Assembly: GCA_964630875.1 (NCBI GenBank)
Contig: CAZVXF010000033.1
Coordinates: 1-11,377 of the forward strand
Length of the DNA: 11,377 nucleotides
DNA from: DAIDHZ01 sp035480255
GTDB lineage: Bacteria > Chlamydiota > Chlamydiia > Chlamydiales > SM23-39
Direction: 5' to 3'
Shown here: piece after piece, positions 6,100-11,377 of the stretch
Numbering within the stretch: position 1 is the stretch's first letter
Layout: each line of letters begins with the position of its first letter
Program-made: the position numbers and the translations under genes
The notes under the pieces: model-generated
Seen by the model: the letters and a program-made list of their open reading frames with translations, nothing else
Database searches by the model: none
What the model was told of the DNA's origin: nothing

Positions 6100-7271
6100 T
6101 ACAACATCGCAGTTTTCAAGTCGCAATCTCCGTTGCACTCTACCTTCTAATTGCCTCCTATCTTCCCGATTTTATTCATCAGAGTTTATATACGGTCAGC
6201 CTCTTGATCAAAGATATTCTTCTCTGGTCTCTTCCTTTCTCTGTTTGCTTTTTTATCGGTTACGCAATTGTCTCTTTTGAAAAGAAAGCTCCGTTATTTA
6301 TTCTATGCTTATTTCTCTTTGAAGCGATATCGAATGCGTGTAGCGTTTGGTATGCCTATGGATGTGGTTTTCTAGTCACTACAAATATCGACGCGATCAA
6401 GCCTCAAACTTTAAATGATACATTCCTTCCACTATGGAGACTTCCTTTCATAAAGCCGGTTTGGTGGAGTGCGGATAAAGGAGCGCTTCTCGGCGTAATT
6501 CTTGGCCTATCTTGCACGTTTTTTTCATTTCCGAAAAAGAACTTCTTCACAATTGGTAAACGAATTGCAGAAACCATTTTAACGCGTTTTTTTGCAAACT
6601 TAATTCCTATCTTTATCCTTGGGTTTATTGCGCGGATGCATAAAACTCAGCTCATTCATCAAGTCGTAGGCCAATATGCAGATCTCCTACTATGGCTTGT
6701 GATCGCTCTTTTTGTTTATATTGCGATTCTCTTTCTTTTGGGCGGTGGTAAAGGCTCTCCATCTTATATTCAAAGAGTCAAAAATTTGCTCCCTGCTTTT
6801 GGTATTTCTTTTAGCTCTGGATGCAGTCTTTCAACCATGCCGTGGACAATTTCTGGCACATCAAAAAATTTGAATAACCCCGATCTTGCTGGGGCAATTA
6901 TTCCATCAACGACAAATATTCAGCAAATTGGCGACTGTATTATCAACAGCTTTTTTTGTTTCATTATTTTCTATCATTTTAATGGCTACAAAGTGGACAT
7001 ATTGACATGGGCATCTTTTAGCAGTGTATTTGTCCTTGCACGATTTGCAACTGCTGCTGTTTTGGGAGGAGCTGTTTTCATCATGCTTCCGATTTATGAA
7101 GCATATCTTGGGTTTACACCTGAAATGATCGCAATTATCTTGGCATTTAATGTTATTTTAGATCCGCTTGTGACCTGTACGAATGTGATTGCCAATGGTG
7201 CTTTATGTAGAGTATTTGAGAGAGTTTGGGGGGCTCTATCGAGCCGCCCCTTCGTACAAAGAATTAGATAA
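6096..7271 (+). CDS. Divergent SDF/DAACS-family amino-acid transporter
   Basis: This 391-residue integral membrane protein has about eight hydrophobic segments. Its second half matches the dicarboxylate/amino-acid:cation symporter fold. The HP1-like tip SFSSGCSLSTMP is at 238-249, the TM7 stretch STTNIQQIGD at 271-280, the HP2-like block ARFATAAVLGGAVFIML at 315-331, and the TM8 stretch FNVILDPLVTCTNVIANG at 351-368. Aligned by eye to GltPh, the amino-group-binding Asp394 is kept as Asp356 and Asn401 as Asn363. However, Asp312 of NMDGT is Gln276, Asp405 is Asn367, Asp390 is Asn352 and the side-chain-binding Arg397 is Val359. This argues against classical glutamate/aspartate specificity and standard sodium coupling. 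The gene overlaps miaA by four bases, and its 3' end overlaps the cold-shock gene by eight. Confidence 0.82.
   Translation: MIQHRSFQVAISVALYLLIASYLPDFIHQSLYTVSLLIKDILLWSLPFSVCFFIGYAIVSFEKKAPLFILCLFLFEAISNACSVWYAYGCGFLVTTNIDAIKPQTLNDTFLPLWRLPFIKPVWWSADKGALLGVILGLSCTFFSFPKKNFFTIGKRIAETILTRFFANLIPIFILGFIARMHKTQLIHQVVGQYADLLLWLVIALFVYIAILFLLGGGKGSPSYIQRVKNLLPAFGISFSSGCSLSTMPWTISGTSKNLNNPDLAGAIIPSTTNIQQIGDCIINSFFCFIIFYHFNGYKVDILTWASFSSVFVLARFATAAVLGGAVFIMLPIYEAYLGFTPEMIAIILAFNVILDPLVTCTNVIANGALCRVFERVWGALSSRPFVQRIR
7228..7250. other. GC-rich hairpin at the convergent transporter/cold-shock junction
   Basis: GGCTC (7232-7236) and GAGCC (7241-7245) pair perfectly around the tetraloop TATC. After one G-G mismatch, a G-run and a C-run extend the stem. 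It stands out in an AT-rich background and lies just beyond the stop of the minus-strand cold-shock gene, inside the last codons of the transporter. Neither strand has a T-tract after it, so it may slow polymerase or protect 3' ends rather than act as a classical terminator. Confidence 0.4.
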
Positions 7272-7470
7272 CAGAAACTTCAATGGCTTCTGGACCTTTA
7301 CGGCCAGCGCCTTCTAAGAATTCCACTTTTTGACCTTCGCGGAGAGACTTAGGATCCCCTTTAACATTGTTTGCGTGAACAAAAAGATCTTTGCTGCCAC
7401 TTTCTGGTGCAATGAATCCGAATCCTTTTTGCACGTTAAAAAATTTAATTGTACCTTTCGATTTAACCAT
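7264..7470 (-). CDS. Cold-shock domain protein (CspA family)
   Basis: This 68-residue OB-fold protein is the usual size for a bacterial Csp. These bind single-stranded RNA and DNA, melt RNA hairpins and can act as transcription antiterminators. RNP1 is KGFGFI (15-20) and RNP2 is LFVHANN (29-35). The family tryptophan in KWFN is a phenylalanine here (IKFFN). The C-terminal GQKVEFLEGAGRKGPEAIEV block fits the last two strands. The start is ATG 7468-7470 with an AAGTGAG ribosome binding site a few bases upstream. That site directly follows an intrinsic terminator, so expression probably depends on readthrough or on a promoter reading through the hairpin. Which Csp paralogue it is cannot be told. 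Confidence 0.96.
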   Translation of the reverse strand: MVKSKGTIKFFNVQKGFGFIAPESGSKDLFVHANNVKGDPKSLREGQKVEFLEGAGRKGPEAIEVSVI

Positions 7471-7481
7471 AAAAACTCACT

Positions 7482-7506
7482 TAAAAAATACCCACAATTA
7501 GTGGGG
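7482..7506 (-). terminator. Intrinsic terminator in the cold-shock gene leader
   Basis: On the minus strand CCCCAC (7501-7506), loop TAATT, GTGGG (7491-7495) and then TATTTTTT form a short stem followed by a T-tract. It lies about 30 bases after the oxygenase stop codon and ends 11 bases before the cold-shock ATG, directly against that gene's ribosome binding site. It may end the oxygenase transcript, act as an attenuator for the cold-shock gene, or do both. Confidence 0.7.
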
Positions 7507-7516
7507 TTCAGAGAAT

Positions 7517-7545
7517 TTTACATGAAGTGGTGTTTTAATGCACAA
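7517..7545 (-). promoter_or_regulatory. Possible promoter for the cold-shock gene
   Basis: The minus strand has TTGTGC (7540-7545) and TGTAAA (7517-7522) with a 17-base spacer. A start near 7510 would give a leader of about 40 bases that includes the whole terminator hairpin. The elements are only partial matches (three and four of six), and the -35 lies within the last codons of the oxygenase gene. Confidence 0.35.
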
Positions 7546-8155
7546 CAAATCCGAGGCCATTATGAGGTCGACCTTTTTCCCAAAGATACATAACGATTGT
7601 ATATCGCTCTCCCAAAACAGGTTCAACAGAATGATAGGAATTTGGAGTAATCTCAAAACAGACACCATAATTTCTTTGATAAGGAAATTTTTGAAGTATC
7701 TCCTTTGTATATTTTGATTTCCAAAATGATAACTCCCCACCAACAACAGGTTCATTTTTTGAAAATTGAAAAATAAATCGATAATTTTCATGCCCAAGTT
7801 CAGGCTGTGTATAATCATTATGCAAACCGATTGCATCCGCCTGAATCAATTTGTGTGCAGCCAAACGAATTCTATTTTGAAACTGAATACCCAATTGCGC
7901 TTCTAACTTTTCTTTGAAAGGAAAAAAGAAAGAAGGATCATATAAGCAAGCTAAAGCATGTTGATCATTGGGCTGAACAAATGACTCATATTGCTCATAG
8001 AAGCTCGTTTCCTTGCGAACCCACGGAACTTTTTCAAAAGCATTCTGAAGAACTAAATAACTTTCATCTGAAAAGACATCTTGGTATGAACGTAGACGAA
8101 ATTGTGCATTAGACTTAAAATCGAGAGCAAATTTGCCTATTTGAGGATATTTCAT
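7535..8155 (-). CDS. 2-oxoglutarate/Fe(II)-dependent oxygenase (prolyl-hydroxylase-like)
   Basis: This 206-residue protein has the signature of the 2OG-Fe(II) oxygenase superfamily with a double-stranded beta-helix core. The iron triad is His112-x-Asp114 in LHNDYTQPELGHENYRFIF and His175 in NSYHSVEPV. Arg184 in GERYTIVMYLW is nine residues later, where the 2OG carboxylate arginine usually sits. VVGGELSFWKS (about 137-147) matches the GGEL-type strand of prolyl 4-hydroxylase-like members. These enzymes hydroxylate proteins or small molecules using O2; the substrate cannot be inferred. There is no signal peptide. ATG 8155 is the only start before an in-frame stop at 8165-8167, and its ribosome binding site is weak. 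It abuts the nagZ start head to head with no base between. Confidence 0.85.
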   Translation of the reverse strand: MKYPQIGKFALDFKSNAQFRLRSYQDVFSDESYLVLQNAFEKVPWVRKETSFYEQYESFVQPNDQHALACLYDPSFFFPFKEKLEAQLGIQFQNRIRLAAHKLIQADAIGLHNDYTQPELGHENYRFIFQFSKNEPVVGGELSFWKSKYTKEILQKFPYQRNYGVCFEITPNSYHSVEPVLGERYTIVMYLWEKGRPHNGLGFVVH

Positions 8156-9238
8156 ATGATCATTTTAGCCTGTCTTACCTGTTTCATGCCACTTGAAGAA
8201 AAAGTAGGCCAGATGATGATCGTCAATTTCCGTGGGGAAATTGCAAATGACCATGCAAAAGTTCTCATTCAAGAAGTTGGCGTCGGAGGAATCATATATT
8301 ACAATTGGGCAAATCAATTGAGTTCTCCGGAGCAAGTCCAAAATTTAAGTGACTCCCTTCAATCTCTAGCTAAGATCCCCCTATTGATCGCGGTAGATCA
8401 AGAAGGCGGGAAAGTTGCACGTCTTAAAGACGGATTCACACTCAGTCCTGGAAATCGAGCGATCGCAGAACAAGGCGACCCAAATCTTGCCAAGGATTTT
8501 GCATTCATTATGGGACAAGAAATGAAAGCTGTCGGTATCAATATGAATCTTGCCCCCGTTGTGGATGTGAACGTAAATCCAAAAAATCCAGTCATCGGAG
8601 ATCGATCGTTTAGCGACTCTCCTGAAGTTGTCACAATATTTGGGAAAGCAGCTCTTGATGGGTATCATCAAGCAGGCCTCATTACAACTCTAAAACATTT
8701 CCCGGGACACGGCGATGTAGAAATTGACTCTCATGTAGATTTACCAATCCTACATCAATCAATGCATGAATTAGAACAAGTTGAACTGTTTCCTTTTTCA
8801 AATCTCGCAAAAGACACGGATGCGATCATGACAGCACACATTCTTGTTCCCGCTTTAGATGTGGAAAATTGCGCCACCTTTTCTAAGAAAATCTTGTCCT
8901 ACGCTCGAGAAATCATCGGATTTGACGGACTGATTGTCGCAGACTCCCTTGTCATGCAAGGAGCATTAAAGCAATGCAATACTGTAGAGATCGCTGCAAT
9001 CAGAGCCATCAACGCAGGGTGCGATCTCCTGCTCTTTGGGGGAAAAATGCTCCATGAAGACCAAGAAAAAAAAGAATTGTCCCCAGCCGATATCAAGCAC
9101 ATTCACAAGTTCATTGTAGAGGCAGTAAAAACTGGCTTAATTTCTGAAGAACGGATCGATGAATCAGTACATAGAATCATGAAGCTAAAAAATGCCCAAT
9201 TTCTTGGGCATTCTTCGCAAGACGATTCGCGACTATAA
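8156..9238 (+). CDS. nagZ: Beta-N-acetylhexosaminidase (GH3, NagZ-like)
   Basis: This 360-residue glycoside hydrolase family 3 enzyme is expected to remove GlcNAc from muropeptides during peptidoglycan recycling. It shows VGVGGIIYYN near 41-50, DQEGGKVARL at 81-90, the loop KHFPGHGDVEIDSH at 180-193 holding the NagZ-type Asp191-His193 catalytic dyad, and IVADSLVMQGA at 270-280 with the likely nucleophile Asp273. The C-terminal NAGCDLLLFGG also fits. I chose ATG 8156 because GAGG at 8143-8146 is well placed; TTG 8102 would run deep into the oppositely oriented gene. Residues 1-10 (MIILACLTCF) form a short hydrophobic extension before the conserved LEEKVGQMM. The 3' end overlaps the convergent beta-barrel gene by six bases and contains that gene's terminator. 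Single-domain NagZ enzymes are about 340 residues. Confidence 0.92.
   Translation: MIILACLTCFMPLEEKVGQMMIVNFRGEIANDHAKVLIQEVGVGGIIYYNWANQLSSPEQVQNLSDSLQSLAKIPLLIAVDQEGGKVARLKDGFTLSPGNRAIAEQGDPNLAKDFAFIMGQEMKAVGINMNLAPVVDVNVNPKNPVIGDRSFSDSPEVVTIFGKAALDGYHQAGLITTLKHFPGHGDVEIDSHVDLPILHQSMHELEQVELFPFSNLAKDTDAIMTAHILVPALDVENCATFSKKILSYAREIIGFDGLIVADSLVMQGALKQCNTVEIAAIRAINAGCDLLLFGGKMLHEDQEKKELSPADIKHIHKFIVEAVKTGLISEERIDESVHRIMKLKNAQFLGHSSQDDSRL
9187..9212 (-). terminator. Intrinsic terminator of the beta-barrel gene, inside nagZ
   Basis: On the minus strand AATGCCCAA (9204-9212), a GAAA tetraloop (9200-9203) and TTGGGCATT (9191-9199) form a perfect 9-bp stem followed by TTTT, six T in all. It lies 21 bases past the stop of the beta-barrel gene. 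The same DNA encodes NagZ residues near the C-terminus. No T-tract follows on the plus strand, so it acts in one direction only. Confidence 0.85.
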
Positions 9239-10060
9239 ATCGAACTGAACGCCAAATGCAAAAGCATTATTTTTGATGCTCTTGATTTTAACATTCCATG
9301 GAGTTGTATGAGCGTGCGTTGGATAGACTGTTGATCCGAAAATGAAATGACTGGTATCCGCATACAAAAAGCGATATTCCCCAAATATATGGAATCTGCA
9401 GTAGCTATAACGAAGGCCTGCCTTTACTTGGGCTGCCCATGTCCATGTTGAATCATTTCGATCAGAGTTGAAATGATTGATTCCGGCTTCAGGTGGTTCA
9501 ACTTGCAATGAATCTGCATTATGAAGTGCAATTCGTGTCGGACCCACGCCGCCTCCAACGTAGGGAGCTAACCCCCATGTATTATTCACAGACAAAATCA
9601 AGTTTGCCAAGTAAACACCTTCTGTCATATGAAAAGTATCTAAAAAGTCGTGCTCTGGCAATCGATCAGTATCAGTCCTGTTAAAGAGATGACCTGTTAA
9701 TCGACGACTGAACCAAAATGCTTCGAATTCTGCAGTTGGAGAAATGGTCCACCAAGAGCAATCATCCACCTCTTTTCTCCATTCATACCCCATTTGAGCA
9801 CCCCCAAATCCAGCCCCTTTTTTATGCAAATGACCGCGAGCTTCTACCGCCAATGGACCCCCATCTGTGATTTCAGAAAAAAGTGCTGTTCCCATCTGAG
9901 ATATTGTTGAAGAGTCTGAATAAATTCCACCTCCAAAAGCGCCAATATAAAATCGATTACAATAGTTAGTGCAGCAACATTCTCCCGCAACTAAAGGTCC
10001 GGACGTTGTCAGTAAAGTAAAAAAAAGAAAAAGACAGCTTCTGCTAAGCGAATTAAACAT
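9233..10060 (-). CDS. Exported outer-membrane beta-barrel protein
   Basis: This 275-residue protein has a signal peptide: hydrophobic CLFLFFTLLTTSGPLVAG, with cleavage likely after Gly26. The mature part starts with a cysteine cluster (ECCCTNYC) and then FYIGAFGGGIYS, a typical first strand of small barrels. Alternating aromatic and small residues follow, including APYVGGGVGPTRI, VKAGLRYSYCRFHIFGEYRFLY and the terminal strand AFAFGVQFDL. Size and pattern suggest an 8- to 10-stranded OmpA/OMP_b-brl-like barrel rather than full-length chlamydial MOMP, which is larger. The start is ATG 10058-10060 with GGAG eight to nine bases upstream. It has a long AT-rich upstream region and its own intrinsic terminator, so it is probably monocistronic and well expressed. 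The exact family is unsure. Confidence 0.8.
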   Translation of the reverse strand: MFNSLSRSCLFLFFTLLTTSGPLVAGECCCTNYCNRFYIGAFGGGIYSDSSTISQMGTALFSEITDGGPLAVEARGHLHKKGAGFGGAQMGYEWRKEVDDCSWWTISPTAEFEAFWFSRRLTGHLFNRTDTDRLPEHDFLDTFHMTEGVYLANLILSVNNTWGLAPYVGGGVGPTRIALHNADSLQVEPPEAGINHFNSDRNDSTWTWAAQVKAGLRYSYCRFHIFGEYRFLYADTSHFIFGSTVYPTHAHTTPWNVKIKSIKNNAFAFGVQFDL

Positions 10061-10385
10061 TTTTATCTCCGTTTGTTTATCACCTGAACTTTGAGCCTCT
10101 CACAATCAAAGATCTTTTGCATTTTTTTACTCACCCGTAAAACCACCGTCTATGGGGTTCGCAAAAAAAACAAAACCTCATCGAAAATCTCTATTGCTCT
10201 GAGGAGAACAAACCCAAAGCTCCGTGAATATATAAATTTTTGTATATAGATTTCTTTTTAAAATCAATTTTATACCCAAACAAACTCAAAAAAGCGAAGT
10301 GACCTGATATGTTTAAGAGATGTCAAACAGTGGAGCCAAAGCTCTATTTAGCTCCAAATCTGCCCTTTTTTCTTGCACCTTTCTG
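10061..10385 (-). other. 325-base gap: leader and control region of the beta-barrel gene
   Basis: I see no gene here. The left end holds the GGAG ribosome binding site for the barrel gene (10067-10070). A 10-bp palindrome AAAGATCTTT is at 10108-10117. A very AT-rich stretch spans about 10229-10273. TGGAGC (10331-10336) and GCTCCA (10351-10356) can pair, with a smaller GAGC/GCTC pair nested at 10333-10344. None has a clear T-tract on the minus strand, so I cannot name a terminator for the gene to the right. Confidence 0.5.
10241..10267 (-). promoter_or_regulatory. Possible promoter for the beta-barrel gene
   Basis: On the minus strand TTGATT (10262-10267) precedes TATACA (10241-10246) by 15 bases, inside a strongly AT-rich stretch. 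If used, the barrel mRNA would have a leader of about 170 bases. The spacing is short and neighbouring AT-rich registers also fit, so the exact position is uncertain. Confidence 0.3.
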
Positions 10386-10399
10386 CTAGTGAGAAAGGT
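10377..10399. repeat. 8-bp inverted repeat around the stop of the hypothetical gene
   Basis: ACCTTTCT (10377-10384) and AGAAAGGT (10392-10399) are perfect inverted repeats with a 7-base loop that contains the TAG stop codon (10386-10388, minus). On the minus strand the following bases are A-rich rather than T-rich, so a classical terminator is not supported. Confidence 0.4.
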
Positions 10400-10919
10400 C
10401 TTTTGAATCTTCTAAGACAATGATCGATTGTACTGCAAAAGGAGAGAAGTTCAACTCGTCTATTATCTTATTCAGAGCCTGAGTTGTTAGATTTGGATCT
10501 GTTGTATATGCTACGATAACCGGCTCAAGACATCCTGATAAGTGGGTCTCTGCTAGAGCGATCTTCTTGGGATTCTTTTCCTCTAGAAACTTCTTCTCTA
10601 TGCACTCTGCGACATAGATCAAAGATCGAATACTCCCCTTTCTTTCTACGACGGTCTTGAGAGGAAATCGCAGGAGCTCATCCCAATTTCGTGGACTTGG
10701 ACAGTTCGTTTGTCTCATTATAGAGCGTGCTAGATCAATGGCCTGTTTCTTTGTTTCTAAATCAGCAGGAAAAGGAAAAAACGAACCGTAAGATGAAGTA
10801 TAGCTTAAAACATTCAATACGTGAAGGTAGAGGTTAATCGCTTTTATTTGTTCTGAATCATCAGTAACATTTTCGCGAATCAGATCTATATAAGAAAACG
10901 AAATCCTCTCCTCAGACAT
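10386..10919 (-). CDS. Hypothetical protein, probably the C-terminal part of a disrupted gene
   Basis: From ATG 10919 this reads 177 residues. It looks largely helical, with charged stretches such as ERISFSYIDLIRENV and a C-terminus of mixed character (FSPFAVQSIIVLEDS). No signal peptide, membrane segment or known motif is seen. There is no ribosome binding site before this ATG. The same frame stays open upstream for 57 more codons with protein-like composition (for example IEQKIIHFRKLTG) but no in-frame ATG before a TAG at 11091-11093. A TTG at 10940 is another possible start. This suggests the visible ATG is internal and that the gene has lost its 5' end or carries a frameshift. Function unknown. 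Confidence 0.55.
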   Translation of the reverse strand: MSEERISFSYIDLIRENVTDDSEQIKAINLYLHVLNVLSYTSSYGSFFPFPADLETKKQAIDLARSIMRQTNCPSPRNWDELLRFPLKTVVERKGSIRSLIYVAECIEKKFLEEKNPKKIALAETHLSGCLEPVIVAYTTDPNLTTQALNKIIDELNFSPFAVQSIIVLEDSKDLSH

Positions 10920-11178
10920 GCGCTTTGTTGCAGGAGGCAATATACGACGTGCTAAATATCCAAGTCTTTGCTCGGGAGAAAGTGAAAAATCAGGGCCAGT
11001 TAGTTTTCGGAAATGGATTATTTTTTGCTCAATGCTCTCTTCCTCTGAAGAAAGAATAACAACATCTCTATTGCTAGAATCAGCTAATATCTACCAAATT
11101 TATGTCTTGCATAGGGACCGGTGTGTCCAAATGAGATGAAAATCTCAGTTTACAACACTTGTTGACATCCAAAATCCA
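10920..11178 (-). pseudogene. Likely 5' remainder of the disrupted gene, with a frameshift near 11090
   Basis: In the frame of the downstream gene, positions 10920-11090 read on without a stop. Upstream of 11093 that frame is closed by TAG, but the adjacent minus-strand frame is open from 11178 to 11083 and contains HLDTPVPMQDINLVDI. Removing one base near 11088-11090 would join them as NLVD-LADSSNRDVVILSS. I infer a single-base frameshift, either a real mutation or a sequencing error. The upstream frame has an ATG at 11110-11112 and a TTG at 11170-11172 but no good ribosome binding site, so the true start is unknown. Confidence 0.4.
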
Positions 11179-11377
11179 TTAAATTCATGAAAAAATGGCT
11201 CTTTTTTAATTTTGATGGCTTTTTTTGCAAAATCCATCAATCTATTGCTCAGCTCGAAACAGTCCCATCAGGAAAAGAACGATCAAGCTCTAACGAAAGT
11301 GCTCGAGCTAAAAATGAGGTTCTAATATTAAGGCACTTGTGATCGCTGAAATTCGGCAGCTTTCGCGCAGCTTAAAA
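11179..11377 (+). other. Right-end stretch with fragments of reading frames
   Basis: A 51-codon plus-strand frame at 11187-11342 begins MKKWLFFNFDGFFCK and ends with a stop. Just after, a different plus frame is open from 11318 to the window edge and reads ALVIAEIRQLSRSLK, with a possible GTG start at 11339 after AAGG. The two could be pieces of one degraded gene, or the second could be the start of a gene beyond the window. The segment also has a 7-bp inverted repeat TTGATGG/CCATCAA (11213-11219 and 11233-11239) and a direct repeat CAAAATCCAT (11170-11179 and 11228-11237). I cannot assign a function. Confidence 0.25.

Noticed and set aside
7228..7250. GC-rich hairpin as a bidirectional intrinsic terminator
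   Set aside because: Neither strand has a T-tract after the stem, so it is listed only as a structure of unknown function.
7498..7836. Minus-strand frame overlapping the end of the oxygenase gene
   Set aside because: It is out of frame with the oxygenase, whose catalytic motifs fix the true frame.
8102..8155. TTG start extending NagZ by 18 residues
   Set aside because: ATG 8156 has a well-placed GAGG, and the extra residues do not resemble the family.
8381..8671. Antisense open frames inside nagZ (also 8398-8634, 8899-9102 and 9103-9384)
   Set aside because: They lie opposite strongly conserved GH3 coding sequence, have no ribosome binding sites or recognisable composition, and are explained as shadows.

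Overview
The window looks like chromosomal DNA of a member of the Chlamydiae, more likely an environmental (Parachlamydia/Waddlia/Simkania-like) lineage than a Chlamydia species. The clues are infA followed on the same strand by a tRNA-Thr(GGT), an order I recall from chlamydial genomes where tuf comes next, a moderately AT-rich composition, tight gene packing, a small exported beta-barrel protein, and several large proteins with no family I can recognise. The taxonomic assignment is inference; no rRNA is present.

Layout, left to right. Positions 1-47 hold the 5' part of tRNA-Thr (minus strand) with its own promoter. Positions 107-273 hold a striking nested inverted repeat between that promoter and the infA stop codon. 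infA (minus) is divergent from a plus-strand pair: a SufE-type sulfur acceptor and an overlapping small membrane protein of unknown function. Facing that pair is a minus-strand pair of unknown genes: a 544-residue coiled-coil protein and a 434-residue protein whose start codon sits in a perfect hairpin. Divergent from these is a tight plus-strand operon: khpA (KH-domain RNA-binding protein), miaA (tRNA dimethylallyltransferase) and a divergent SDF/DAACS-family transporter lacking several residues of the canonical sodium and acidic-substrate sites. Then come a minus-strand cold-shock protein gene, preceded by a 2OG-Fe(II) oxygenase gene on the same strand. An intrinsic terminator lies between these two, only 11 bases before the cold-shock start codon. 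nagZ (GH3 beta-N-acetylhexosaminidase, plus) diverges from the oxygenase with the two start codons directly abutting (CAT|ATG). An outer-membrane beta-barrel gene (minus) converges on nagZ and uses a terminator lying inside nagZ. After about 325 bases without a gene comes a minus-strand hypothetical gene that appears 5'-disrupted by a frameshift, and the last ~200 bases hold only fragments of reading frames.

Functional themes are translation and RNA handling (tRNA-Thr, infA, khpA, miaA, cold-shock protein), Fe-S cluster assembly (SufE), muropeptide recycling (NagZ), amino-acid transport and the cell surface. Three convergent gene pairs overlap at their 3' ends (39, 8 and 6 bp). I found no mobile element with recognisable transposase, no CRISPR array and no obvious defence system. 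The most interesting signals are the nested palindrome behind infA, the terminator in the cold-shock leader, the start-codon hairpin of the 434-residue gene, and the remodelled SDF transporter.
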